Of a DNA stretch of 64,000 nt, positions 17,280 through 25,863 are shown piece after piece (position 1 is the first letter of the stretch; the number at the start of each line of letters is the position of its first letter). Both the position numbers and the translations under genes were made by a program. The notes beneath the pieces were generated by a model. The model was not told the origin of the DNA. It made no database searches and worked only from the letters and a program-made list of their open reading frames with translations. This stretch comes from DASQPR01 sp963836775 (GTDB taxonomy: Bacteria; Actinomycetota; Actinomycetes; Mycobacteriales; Micromonosporaceae), in the NCBI GenBank assembly GCA_963836775.1, contig CAWIKR010000002.1, forward strand, positions 186,001 through 250,000, given 5' to 3'.

Positions 17280-17333
17280 GGATCTTGCGGTGTTGGGCTG
17301 GCTATCTATCAGCACGCCAACATTGCAAGATCC
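17280..17333. repeat. Palindromic intergenic element, family A copy 1
   Basis: The arms GGATCTTGCGGTGTTGG (17280-17296) and CCAACATTGCAAGATCC (17317-17333) pair over 17 bp with two G-U pairs. The same sequence pattern recurs at 41578-41627. It lies between the SRPBCC operon promoter side and the PAP2 stop. Confidence 0.75.
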
Positions 17334-17410
17334 GGTGTCGCGGGGCGGCGGACCCGCTCGGCGCCGCGCCAGCGGATCCGATTAGGGCGCGCCGGGCTGC
17401 GCCGATCCGC

Positions 17411-18319
17411 TTAGGGCGCGCCCGGACGGCGCGGCACCACCCGGTGCACGGTGAGGAGGATCAGCGCCATCATCAGGCTGGCCGTCGCCAGGATCCCGGC
17501 CACGCTGCCCAGATATGCGGCGAGCATCCGGTGACCGCTGACGTCGTGCTCGAGCGACTGGTGGCTGGCGACCAGCTGCCGGGCCGTGTCGTCAGTGACG
17601 TTGAGGCCGACGATGGCGACGCCGAGCCCGATGAGGCCGATCATGGCCAGCGAAATGCCGGCGATCTTGTGCGACTCCATGTCCACCACCCGGTCGCCGC
17701 GCCGCCGCAGCACTCGCAGCAGGATGCCGGCGAGCGCCGCCCAGACGCCGACGATCAGCAGCGCGCCGACCGCGTCACTGGGCCGGTGCCAGCCGGCCGA
17801 CATGGTGAATACGCCGACCAGAGCGGCGTAGAAGGTGCCGATCACCGCGCCGGCGCCCCGCGCCTTGGGCGGCAGCACCAGCACAAACGCCACCGCGACC
17901 GAGGCGGCGATGGCGGTGTGCCCGCTCGGGAACGAGTTGCCGGCCCCGGCCCGCTCCGGGTCGATGCCGAGGTTGGGCCGGTCCAGGTAGCGCTTGAGCA
18001 GCTCGACCGTCAGGTTGGCCCCCGCGATCAGCACCACCGAGGTGACTGCCAGCGCGATTCGCTGACGGACCAGCGCGATGAAGCCGACCACGAGCATCGC
18101 GATCACGACGGCCGCCACCGAGATCGCGTTCAGGACCCCGTTCACGAGCGTGGCGACGTGTTCGCCGCCGAGCTCGTTGCTGGCCAGAGCGACAGTGTCC
18201 AAGGACTGACCCCGAGCGGTCAGCACGAAGAAGCGATAGACGGCGACGAACGCGATCAGCTGAACCAGCGCGATCGTCACCAGTCCCATCGACAGCAGGG
18301 CCGGGCTTCTTCGGGGCAC
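17411..18319 (-). CDS. PAP2-family membrane phosphatase
   Basis: This 302-residue polytopic membrane protein has the three phosphatase signatures: KRYLDRP, FPSGHT and SAGWHRPSD, which include the catalytic His residues of the type 2 phosphatidic acid phosphatase fold. Seven or so hydrophobic helices are visible. Substrates in the family are undecaprenyl pyrophosphate or phosphatidate; the exact one is unknown. The annotated start is GTG 18319; ATG 18289 is an alternative. Confidence 0.88.
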   Translation of the reverse strand: MPRRSPALLSMGLVTIALVQLIAFVAVYRFFVLTARGQSLDTVALASNELGGEHVATLVNGVLNAISVAAVVIAMLVVGFIALVRQRIALAVTSVVLIAGANLTVELLKRYLDRPNLGIDPERAGAGNSFPSGHTAIAASVAVAFVLVLPPKARGAGAVIGTFYAALVGVFTMSAGWHRPSDAVGALLIVGVWAALAGILLRVLRRRGDRVVDMESHKIAGISLAMIGLIGLGVAIVGLNVTDDTARQLVASHQSLEHDVSGHRMLAAYLGSVAGILATASLMMALILLTVHRVVPRRPGAP

Positions 18320-18458
18320 CGCAACAACCTACGTGGCCCGTGCCACCCGCGCTAGCGGACGCGAGTGAGGGTGGCGGACACGGTCTGACCTGCGTAGGCG
18401 GTCCGGCGTAGGCGCCTTTCAGCGGCGGAACGTCCGAATAGTCGCGACCGCGGCCGGG

Positions 18459-18550
18459 GTGCGGCGACTTCGGGGTTATGGCTGGGTGCGATGGCCCTGA
18501 CCCCGCCATAACCCCGAAATCGGCGCGCGAATCTCAATAGCTGGACTTCA
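18459..18550 (+). repeat. 92-bp palindromic element, family B copy 1 (upstream of the DUF559 gene)
   Basis: The left arm contains GCGGCGACTTCGGGGTTATG and is followed by a 16-nt variable loop and a right arm that pairs with it (CGCCATAACCCCGAAATCGG). A conserved tail follows (CGAATCTCAATAGCTGGACT). Copy 2 at 19574 has a 29-nt identical left arm, the same loop length and the same orientation. It ends 31 bp before the DUF559 gene. Confidence 0.88.
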
Positions 18551-18581
18551 ATGTTCGCCCCTGTCCGCCCACACTGTCCGG

Positions 18582-19515
18582 ATGACCGCCCGGGCCACGG
18601 CGATCCGCCGCCTCGACTACCGACCATTTCGCGGCACCGAGGCGATCGCGGCCGGTCTCGTCACACGCTCCCAGTTGCGCACCGCCGCCTACCGCCGGAT
18701 CTTCCGCGACGTCTACGTCAACGCCGCCCGGCCGGACACGCACGAACTCCGAGCCCGCGCGGCGACGCTGATCCTCCCGGTCGGAGCCGCGGTCACCGGC
18801 CGGTCCGGGGCACTCATCTGGGATGTGAAGTCGATGGACGCCGGCGACGAGCCGGTCGAGGTGCTCGCGCCGGCACGCTTCGGGCCGGTCGCCGGTCTGC
18901 GGATCCGGACCGGCCGGTTCGATGCCGGCGACATCGCCGTGCGCAAGGGCGTTCCGGTCACGTCGATTCTGCGTACCGCGTGGGAGATCGCGCGCAGCCG
19001 GCCGGAACTCGATGCCGTCGCGTGGGTCGACGCGCTCGCACACACTCGCCGGGTATCGACGGCGCGACTGCTCGCCGAGGCCGGCCGGCACCCGGGAGAG
19101 CGCGGCGCGACCACCGCTCTCCACGTGCTGGCGCTCTGCGATTGGCGCGCCGAGTCGCCTCCCGAATCACACCTGCGCGTACACATCAGCAAGTCCGGGC
19201 TGCCGCGGCCGATTCCGCAGTACGTCGTCGAGTCCGGCGGCTATCAGATCCGTGCGGGTCGACTTCGGTTGGCCGAAGCTCCGCTTCGCAGCCGAATACG
19301 ACGGCCAGTGGCACGCCGACCGCGCCCAGCTCGCCGACGACCGCGATTGCATCAAAGCCCTTCAGCGCGCCGGATGGCACGTCCACCCGATCACCAATCG
19401 CGACCTGCGAAACGTCTCGCGCATGCTGGCGGAGCTGGGCGCCGCGCTCAGTCGACGCTCCATTGAGCTGGGAATTCGGCCTGGCACACCGCACCCGCGA
19501 AGTCCTCGACTTTGA
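18582..19515 (+). CDS. AbiEi-like winged-helix / DUF559 endonuclease-like protein, one-base frameshift
   Basis: The N-terminal half resembles AbiEi-type antitoxin/regulator domains (LVTRSQLRTAAYRRIFRDVYV). The C-terminal half is a DUF559 domain of the Vsr/PD-(D/E)XK endonuclease-like fold (VDFGWPKLRFAAEYDGQWHA, then RAGWHVHPITNRDL). The frame breaks near 19256, where GCGGGTC appears in place of GCGGTC. Removing one G restores a protein of about 310 residues. ATG 18582 starts the homologous region. The gene is bracketed by two same-oriented copies of a 92-bp palindromic element, which suggests a mobile cassette. Enzymatic activity is not established for this subfamily. Confidence 0.8.
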
Positions 19516-19573
19516 CGACATTGACCTGCCCGCAGTCGCGACACCGGCGGCGGCAGATCCTGCGCCGGTCTGC

Positions 19574-19665
19574 GTGCGGCGACTTCGGGGTTATGGCTGG
19601 GTCAAGCTCGCCGCCGCCCGCCATAAGCCTGAAGTCGCCGCACGAGTCTCAGCAGCTCGACTCCA
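19574..19665 (+). repeat. 92-bp palindromic element, family B copy 2 (downstream of the DUF559 gene)
   Basis: It has the same 29-nt left arm as copy 1, a 16-nt loop of unrelated sequence, and a diverged but pairing right arm (CGCCATAAGCCTGAAGTCGC), then the tail CGAGTCTCAGCAGCTCGACT. The orientation is the same as copy 1. It starts 58 bp after the DUF559 stop codon. Confidence 0.88.
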
Positions 19666-19710
19666 GTGCGGACGATCGGTCCGCTGGGCCGATGTAGCGG
19701 TAAACGCGCA

Positions 19711-20742
19711 TCAGCCGCGCTTGAGGATCGCGGTCATCACGTCGATCGCCCGATCGATGCCGTCATCGTCCACATCGAGGTGAGTGACGACGCGGCCGAG
19801 TTGCGTACCCATGGTGGACGTGAGAACGCCCTCGGCGGCGGTCGCCGCCGCGAAGTCGGAGGCCGAGAACGGAAATGCGGAGAGATCGAAGATCACCAGA
19901 TTGGTACGCACCTTGGCCGCGTCGATCACACCGAACGGCTCGAGCGCATCGGCGATCCGGCGGGCGCGGGCGTGGTCGTCGGCCAGGCGCTCGATGTGAT
20001 GGTCCAGGGCGTAGCGACCGGCCGCGGCCAGGATGCCGACCTGCCGCATGCCGCCGCCCATCCGCTTACGGATGATCCGAGCCTGCTCGATCTTCTCGGC
20101 CGGCCCCAGCACCAGCGAGCCGACCGGCGCGCCCAGACCCTTGGACAGGCAGACGGACATGGTGTCGAACAGCTGGCCGTAGGCCCGCAGCGGAATGCCG
20201 TCGGCGACATGCGCGTGCCAGATCCGGGCACCGTCGCAGTGCAGCGCCACGCCGAACGAGTCGGCGACCTCGCGCAGACCGCGCAACGTCTCCATCGGGA
20301 TCACCGTGCCGCCGGCCCGGTTGTGTGTCTGCTCCACCGCGATCGCTCGCGTCGGCACGGTGAACGGTGCCTCCTCGCGGACCATCGAGCGGACCTGCGC
20401 TACGTCGATCGCACCGCCGGCGGCCGGCCAGGTGCGGGTGGAGATGCCGCCGTACGCGGAAGCGGCACCCATCTCGTAGGTGACCACGTGCGCGTCGGCG
20501 TCGCAGATCAGCTCAGTGGCCGGAGGCACCGACAGCTGCATCGCGATCTGGTTGGCCATCGAACCGCTCGGCGTGAACAGCGCCGCCTCGTGGCCGAACA
20601 TCGCCGCCACATGGTCCTGAAGCGCGTTGACCGTGGGGTCGCCGCCGAACACGTCATCGCCGACCTCGGCCTCCGCCATCGCCGCGCGCATCGGGGCGGT
20701 CGGCTTCGTCACGGTGTCACTGCGGAGATCAACCATGGTCAT
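19711..20742 (-). CDS. Low-specificity L-threonine aldolase
   Basis: This is a 343-residue PLP enzyme of the threonine aldolase/beta-eliminating lyase family that splits L-(allo)-threonine to glycine and acetaldehyde. The start MVDLRSDTVTKPT is diagnostic. GDDVFGGDPTVN, HCDGARIWHA and the PLP-lysine segment LSKGLGAPVGS follow. ATG 20742 is chosen because AAGGAGC precedes it; the upstream extension is Arg/Pro-rich and non-homologous. A GC-rich hairpin at 20825-20846 separates it from aroG. Confidence 0.93.
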   Translation of the reverse strand: MTMVDLRSDTVTKPTAPMRAAMAEAEVGDDVFGGDPTVNALQDHVAAMFGHEAALFTPSGSMANQIAMQLSVPPATELICDADAHVVTYEMGAASAYGGISTRTWPAAGGAIDVAQVRSMVREEAPFTVPTRAIAVEQTHNRAGGTVIPMETLRGLREVADSFGVALHCDGARIWHAHVADGIPLRAYGQLFDTMSVCLSKGLGAPVGSLVLGPAEKIEQARIIRKRMGGGMRQVGILAAAGRYALDHHIERLADDHARARRIADALEPFGVIDAAKVRTNLVIFDLSAFPFSASDFAAATAAEGVLTSTMGTQLGRVVTHLDVDDDGIDRAIDVMTAILKRG

Positions 20743-20876
20743 AACGGCTCCTTCTGGTCTCGTACTGCCGAATCGGCCCGGGTGCGGTCGCGGGTAGGCG
20801 CACCGGCGCGGCCCGATCGACGGGCGCGGGCGTCGCGGCGCCCGCGTGTGTGTCACGGACGCCGCGCGTGATCGGC

Positions 20877-22268
20877 TCAGCCCCGCAGCATCTCCGCGAC
20901 CAGGAACGCCAGCTCCACCGACTGCTGCGTGTTCAGGCGCGGGTCACACGCCGTTTCGTAGCGGCCGGGCAGGTCGGCATCCTCGATCGCCTGGGCACCG
21001 CCAAGGCACTCGGTGACATCTTCACCGGTCAGCTCCACGTGCAGACCACCAGGGTGGGTGGACAGATTGCGGTGCACCTCGAAGTAGCCGAGGACCTCGT
21101 CGACGATCCGGTCGAAGTGCCGGGTCTTGTAGCCGTTGGACGACTCATGGGTGTTGCCGTGCATCGGGTCGCACTGCCACACCACCTTGTGGCCGGCCGC
21201 GCTCACCTTCTCCACGATCGGCGGCAAAGCGTCGCGCACCTTCTGGTTGCCCATCCGGCTGATCAACGTGAGCCGGCCCGGTTCGTTGTCCGGATTGAGC
21301 TTTTCGCACAGCTCGATCGCGGTCTCCGGAGTCGTCTCCGGGCCGAGCTTGACACCGATCGGGTTCTGGATCCGGGACATGAAGTCAACGTGAGCGTTCT
21401 CCAGCTGCCGGGTCCGCTCGCCGATCCAGAGGAAGTGACCGGACAGGCCGAACGCCTTGCCGTCGACGATCCGGGTCAGCGCGCGGTCGTATTCCAGCGC
21501 CAGCGCCTCGTGTGAGCAGTACAGCGTGACGGTGCGCAGGGCCTCGTCCTCGGTCATCCCGCAGGCCCGGATGAAGGCGAGCGCCCGGTCGATCTCGGCG
21601 GCCAGGGCTTCGTACCGCTCCCCGGCTCGGGACGTGGTCACGAAACCCTTGTTCCACTCGTGCACGCCGTGCAGGTCGGCCATCCCACCGCCGAGGTAGG
21701 CGCGGAGCATGTTCATGGCGCTGGACGCGTTCGCGTAGGCCCGGATCATCCGCTGCGGGTCGGCCACCCGTGCCTGCGGTGTCGCCTCCAGCGAGTTGAT
21801 CAGATCGCCCCGGTAGGCCGGCAGACCCAGAGCATCGATCGCGCTGGACCGCGGCTTCGTGTACTGCCCCGCGACCCGGGCCACCTTGACCACCGGCAGG
21901 CTGGCGCCGTAGGTCAGCACCACCGCCATCTGCAGCAGCGTGCGGGCGTTGGCGAGCAGATGCGACTCGGTGTTGTCGGCAAACGTCTCGGCACAGTCGC
22001 CGCCCTGAAGCAGAAACGCCTTGCCCTCGCAGACCTGGGCCAGGCGCTGCCGGAGCTCGAGCACCTCATAGGGCGCCACGATGGTGGGCACCGTGTTCAA
22101 GACACGGCAGACCTCGTCGACGGCGGCCTGGTCCTCCCACGGAGGGACCTGCTCGCGCGGCAGGCTGCGCCACGCGTCGAGGCCGAGCGACTCGATCTCG
22201 GCGGAATCGGTCACCGGGCGTGCGATATCCAGGCCCGGGTTGCTGAAACGGTGCCATTCACGGGGCAT
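20877..22268 (-). CDS. aroG: Class II 3-deoxy-D-arabino-heptulosonate-7-phosphate synthase
   Basis: This enzyme of 463 residues catalyses the first step of the shikimate pathway, joining PEP and erythrose-4-phosphate. It is the class II (AroAII) type, 462 residues in M. tuberculosis. Visible family segments are FLLQGGDCAETFAD, LPVVKVARVAGQYTKPRS, YCSHEALALEYD and QCDPMHGNT. ATG 22268 (MPREWHRF) fits the family N-terminus; the longer ORF to 22346 is not conserved. Synteny with pknL and the Rv2179c homologue is as in mycobacteria. Confidence 0.96.
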   Translation of the reverse strand: MPREWHRFSNPGLDIARPVTDSAEIESLGLDAWRSLPREQVPPWEDQAAVDEVCRVLNTVPTIVAPYEVLELRQRLAQVCEGKAFLLQGGDCAETFADNTESHLLANARTLLQMAVVLTYGASLPVVKVARVAGQYTKPRSSAIDALGLPAYRGDLINSLEATPQARVADPQRMIRAYANASSAMNMLRAYLGGGMADLHGVHEWNKGFVTTSRAGERYEALAAEIDRALAFIRACGMTEDEALRTVTLYCSHEALALEYDRALTRIVDGKAFGLSGHFLWIGERTRQLENAHVDFMSRIQNPIGVKLGPETTPETAIELCEKLNPDNEPGRLTLISRMGNQKVRDALPPIVEKVSAAGHKVVWQCDPMHGNTHESSNGYKTRHFDRIVDEVLGYFEVHRNLSTHPGGLHVELTGEDVTECLGGAQAIEDADLPGRYETACDPRLNTQQSVELAFLVAEMLRG

Positions 22269-22311
22269 AGGTCCCAGCGTAAGGGCGGTATCGCGACGCT
22301 CACCGAGCGGG

Positions 22312-24603
22312 TCAGGCGCCGACCGAATGGCGGACATAACTGACACATGACGAGTTCACCGACGACCATGGCTTGCCGAATTCCAGCTGGCTGGCGGCGT
22401 CCAGGCTCTTGCCGTCGCGCTCGACGTCGCCCCAGAAGCTCAGCATCTTCGTCTGGCCGTACTTGCCAGCCAGATATTTCATGGCGAGATATCCGATGCC
22501 ATAGGCCGCCGACGACGCCAGCACACTGTCCGCGGTGATCTCCGAGGTGAGATAGCACTTCGTGAACTTGTGACCGCGGATGTAGGCCCGGGTGTCGGCG
22601 ATCCGGTACTTGGCCCAGGACGTGTGGCCGTTGTAGGCGATGTATTCGGCGATGCCCTCGATGAACGAGTCGTGATCATTGGGTCGGTCGGTGGCCGCCC
22701 AGAGCGTCACGACGTGCCCCATCTCGTGCTGGATCACCGTGTTCAGGCCGCCCGGTCCGGCGTAGCCGACCTCAGCGGCGAACGGCATCATGATCACGAT
22801 CTGGATATCGGTCGGCGAGATCGTGTAGGACACCCCGTCGACGTGCTTGAGGTCGCCGTCGAACCAGGTCTTGCCCTCGGTCGAGTTCGCCAGATATACG
22901 ACGTACGTCGTCGGGCGGCCCCACTGGGCGTACTTGTCCGCGGCCTCGGCGGCCTTCTCGGCCGTGGCCAGAGCCGACTGCAGCTTGAACGACCAGGCGC
23001 TGGACGCGGCCACGATGACCCGCTTGCCGACCACCGCGGTCAGGTTCGCAACCTCCCATGGCAGCGGCTGGTTGGTCAGCAAGCTGGCCTTCGGCGCGGC
23101 GATCCCCTCGAAGATCACCTTGCCGTCGCGCTTGAGCGCGGTGACCTTGAGGCTGGCCCGGGTCCCGCTGCAGGAATCGGTGCCGAAGCAGTAATTCACA
23201 CCGACGCTGAACGTCTGCTTGACGCCGCTCAGCTCGACGAAGTCGGAGCTCGACGGCTTCCAGAGCTGGACGTGCAGCTGGGTGAGGTTGTGATAGAGCC
23301 GCTTGTAGGCCGAGACCGCGCTGGTGGCGGCCGGGTCGACCGCTGCCAGCCAGCCGCTCTGATCGCCTTTGAGCAGGGCCGCGCCCTGGGCATCGAGCGC
23401 TCGCTGGAACAGGTCGTCATCGGTGACGACGCCGGAGCCCGCGGTCGAGTCCGGCGACGCTCCGGCCGCCGTCGGCGTCGGGGTGGAGCCGGAGTGCAGC
23501 AGGGTCGGGACGCTGTAGGCGATCAGGCCGGCGCACAGCGCCACCACCACGATGCCGGCGATGATCCCGCTGATCAGCAGGCCGCGACGCCGGCGCGGCG
23601 GCTCCGGTGGGTAGTAGGGCGGGTAGGTGCCGGGCGGTGCCGGCGGGTATCCGGCCGGCGCGCCCGGATAGGTCGCCGGTGGAGCGTACTGACTAGGGAC
23701 CGGGTAGCCAGGCGGTGCGTAGCCCGGCGCGTAACCGGGCTGGGCCGCGTAGCCCGGCTGGGGCGTATAGCCCGGCTGCGCCGTATAGCCCTGCTGGGCC
23801 GCGTAGCCCGGCGGGGGGTAGCCGGCAGCGCCGTAGGTCGGGCTCTGTGGCGGCTGATATGGCGTGTACGGAGTCCCGCTGTAGGGCATCCCGCTGTAGG
23901 GCACTCCGCTGTAGGGCACCGCGGTGGTGGGCGTCGTCGTGGTGGGTGTCGCGAACGGCGGCGGCAGGGCCACCGTCGGGTCGGCGATCGGGGGCGGCAA
24001 GGCCACCGTCGGGTCGGCGATCGGGGGCGGCAAGGCCACCGTCGGGTCGGCGATCGGAGCCTGCGGGTCGGCCGCGGACGGCGAGGCTGCAGCGGCCGGC
24101 GACTCGCTGACCACACGCTGCTCGGTGACGAAAGACTGCCCGGTGAAGGCCACCGGCTCGGAGACAGCAGGCCACTCGGTGAACTCGGTCGTGACGGCGA
24201 ATGCCGGCGGCGAAGTGACCGGCGCCACAGCCGGCACCGTGGTCATGCCGTCAGTGGCGGTCATCTCCGGCCAGCCGTAGGTCACGTTGGTCGCCATCGG
24301 CCGCGCACCGGCCACCGGATAATCCGGTGGGATGGCGACGGTCGGGTCGAGCCCGGTGGAGACCACCTCGGCGCGCAGCATGTCGCCGGCCGGCATGCTG
24401 TCGCTGACCATCTCCGCGTCCACGACCTCGCGCTCGGAGTCGAGGCGGGTGGTCTCGGAGCCGATCAGCTCGGCGGGGGTCCGAGGCGCCGGAACCGACG
24501 CGACGATCGGATCCGGGGCCGGCTGATCGCCGGTCACGGCACCATCGGAGGTGTAGGGAGGGGTGGAATCCACGGGCGAGAGCGTAACTGCCCGATGCGA
24601 CAT
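22312..24603 (-). CDS. Membrane-anchored putative zinc metallopeptidase with Pro/Tyr/Gly-rich cytoplasmic region
   Basis: This is a 763-residue protein. Residues 1-340 are low complexity, with three 12-residue ADPTVALPPPI-type repeats, VPYSG/MPYSG repeats, and QPGY/APGY repeats. A basic RRRR stretch precedes one transmembrane helix at about 341-367. The outside part starts with an NTF2-like stretch and ends in a gluzincin-like peptidase: HEMGH at 626-630, with FIEGIAEY about 19 residues on supplying the third Zn ligand. This resembles peptidase MA-like proteins. The substrate is unknown. It sits 43 bp upstream of aroG on the same strand. GTG at about 24573 is a possible alternative start. Confidence 0.72.
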   Translation of the reverse strand: MSHRAVTLSPVDSTPPYTSDGAVTGDQPAPDPIVASVPAPRTPAELIGSETTRLDSEREVVDAEMVSDSMPAGDMLRAEVVSTGLDPTVAIPPDYPVAGARPMATNVTYGWPEMTATDGMTTVPAVAPVTSPPAFAVTTEFTEWPAVSEPVAFTGQSFVTEQRVVSESPAAAASPSAADPQAPIADPTVALPPPIADPTVALPPPIADPTVALPPPFATPTTTTPTTAVPYSGVPYSGMPYSGTPYTPYQPPQSPTYGAAGYPPPGYAAQQGYTAQPGYTPQPGYAAQPGYAPGYAPPGYPVPSQYAPPATYPGAPAGYPPAPPGTYPPYYPPEPPRRRRGLLISGIIAGIVVVALCAGLIAYSVPTLLHSGSTPTPTAAGASPDSTAGSGVVTDDDLFQRALDAQGAALLKGDQSGWLAAVDPAATSAVSAYKRLYHNLTQLHVQLWKPSSSDFVELSGVKQTFSVGVNYCFGTDSCSGTRASLKVTALKRDGKVIFEGIAAPKASLLTNQPLPWEVANLTAVVGKRVIVAASSAWSFKLQSALATAEKAAEAADKYAQWGRPTTYVVYLANSTEGKTWFDGDLKHVDGVSYTISPTDIQIVIMMPFAAEVGYAGPGGLNTVIQHEMGHVVTLWAATDRPNDHDSFIEGIAEYIAYNGHTSWAKYRIADTRAYIRGHKFTKCYLTSEITADSVLASSAAYGIGYLAMKYLAGKYGQTKMLSFWGDVERDGKSLDAASQLEFGKPWSSVNSSCVSYVRHSVGA

Positions 24604-24647
24604 CCGTCAGTCCTGCCCAAGGTCAAGAATAAGTCTTGACCTGGGCA

Positions 24648-25007
24648 TCAGATGCGTCTACGGCCGGCGAACCCGCACTCCCTGCGGTGATACCACTCGA
24701 CATCCTGCTCGCCCTCAAGCCAGCACCAGTGCACCCGGACACCACGCCGCTGACCTGGGAGATCGAGCAACAGCGGGGCCCAGCCCTTGACCTCGAAGCC
24801 CTTCTTGGCGATCTTCTCGAGGAGCGCGTAGACCTTCGCTTCGAGGGCCTTCGCCTCGGGCAGGCCGCCATGCCGGCTGGGGCGTTCGGCGGCCAGATCG
24901 GCACGCAATTCGGCAAGATCCGCCCGAAACTCGATCACATCGTCCAGCATCGGCCGGACCTGATCGATGGCGGCGCGTGCCTCGGTCACCGTGAAGTTTT
25001 TCGACAC
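24648..25007 (-). CDS. DUF2203 family protein
   Basis: This 119-residue protein matches DUF2203: an N-terminal helical part (FTVTEARAAIDQVRPMLDDV), a coiled region with EAKALEAKVYALLEKIAKKG, and a C-terminal segment (VKGWAPLLLDLPG, then WCWLEGEQDVEWYHRR) that is the family signature. Its function is unknown. It starts with GTG 25007, preceded by GAGGGAT. It is downstream of proC (17 bp), probably in one operon. Confidence 0.88.
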   Translation of the reverse strand: MSKNFTVTEARAAIDQVRPMLDDVIEFRADLAELRADLAAERPSRHGGLPEAKALEAKVYALLEKIAKKGFEVKGWAPLLLDLPGQRRGVRVHWCWLEGEQDVEWYHRRECGFAGRRRI

Positions 25008-25024
25008 TTACGAGATCCCTCGCC

Positions 25025-25847
25025 TCAGACCTGCTGGGCGGCGATCTCACGAGCGCGATCACGGGCGGCTTCCAGCGCGGCCAGGAAGGCCGCGCGTACC
25101 CCGTGATTTTCGAGCTCGCGAATCGCGTTGATGGTCGTGCCTGCGGGCGAGGTGACCGCTTCGCGGAGTTTGACCGGGTGTTCCCCGGAGTCCCGCAGCA
25201 TGATCGCCGAGCCGATCGCGGTCTGCACGATCAAGTCGTGCGCCACCTGCCGCGGCAGGCCCAGCAGGATGCCGGCGTCGGTCATCGCCTCGACCAGGAA
25301 GTAGAAGTAGGCCGGGCCGGACCCGGACAGTGCGGTGACCGCGTCCTGCTGCGACTCCGGCACGCGGATGGTCCGCCCCAGCGGGGCGAACATCTCCTCG
25401 GCCAGCGCCAGGTGCTCCTCGGTCGCGAACGGGCCGGCCGAGATCGCGGTCATCGCCTCGTCGACCAGTGCTGGGGTGTTGGTCATCACCCGCACCAGCG
25501 GCGTGCCCTCGGGCAGCCATTTGGCGAAGAACGAGAGCGGCAGGCCGGCGCACAGGCTGACGATCAGCTTGCCCGGCACCATCAGCGGCCCGAGCTCGGC
25601 CAGCAGTGCCCCGGCATCCTGCGGCTTGACCGCGATCGCCAGCACGTCGGCGCGCGCTACGGCATCAGCGGTGGACACCACCTCGATGCCGTAGCGCTGC
25701 TCGAAGTTCGGCGGCGCGCTCGCTGCGACGCGCCGTCGCCAGCAGCCGATCGGCCGGCCAACCCGAGCGCAGCAGCCCAGACAGCAGGACCTCGCCGATC
25801 TTTCCGGCACCGATGACGGCGACGACCCGCGTCGCAGTGTGAGACAC
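25025..25847 (-). CDS. proC: Pyrroline-5-carboxylate reductase, one-base frameshift
   Basis: P5C reductase makes L-proline from pyrroline-5-carboxylate with NAD(P)H. The N-terminal Rossmann motif (VVAVIGAGKIGEVLLSGL) is in one frame and the rest (IAVKPQDAG, SLCAGLPL, RVMTNTPALV, ALSGSGPAYFYF, REAVTSPAGTTINAI) in the next. The break is near 25708, where the minus strand reads GAACTTCGAG in place of GAACTCGAG, one extra base. The corrected length is 273 residues, normal. The uncorrected frame runs on into pfkA and creates a spurious fusion. GTG 25847 is 16 bp from the pfkA stop. Confidence 0.9.
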
Positions 25848-25863
25848 GACAAACCCCCGCGAT

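Noticed and set aside
20825..20846. Terminator between threonine aldolase and aroG
   Set aside because: It is only an 8-bp GC stem with no T-run on either side; too weak to list as a feature.
22570..24639. 689-residue plus-strand frame over the metallopeptidase gene
   Set aside because: The antisense frame has repeated RRVGDRG units that simply mirror the coding repeats.
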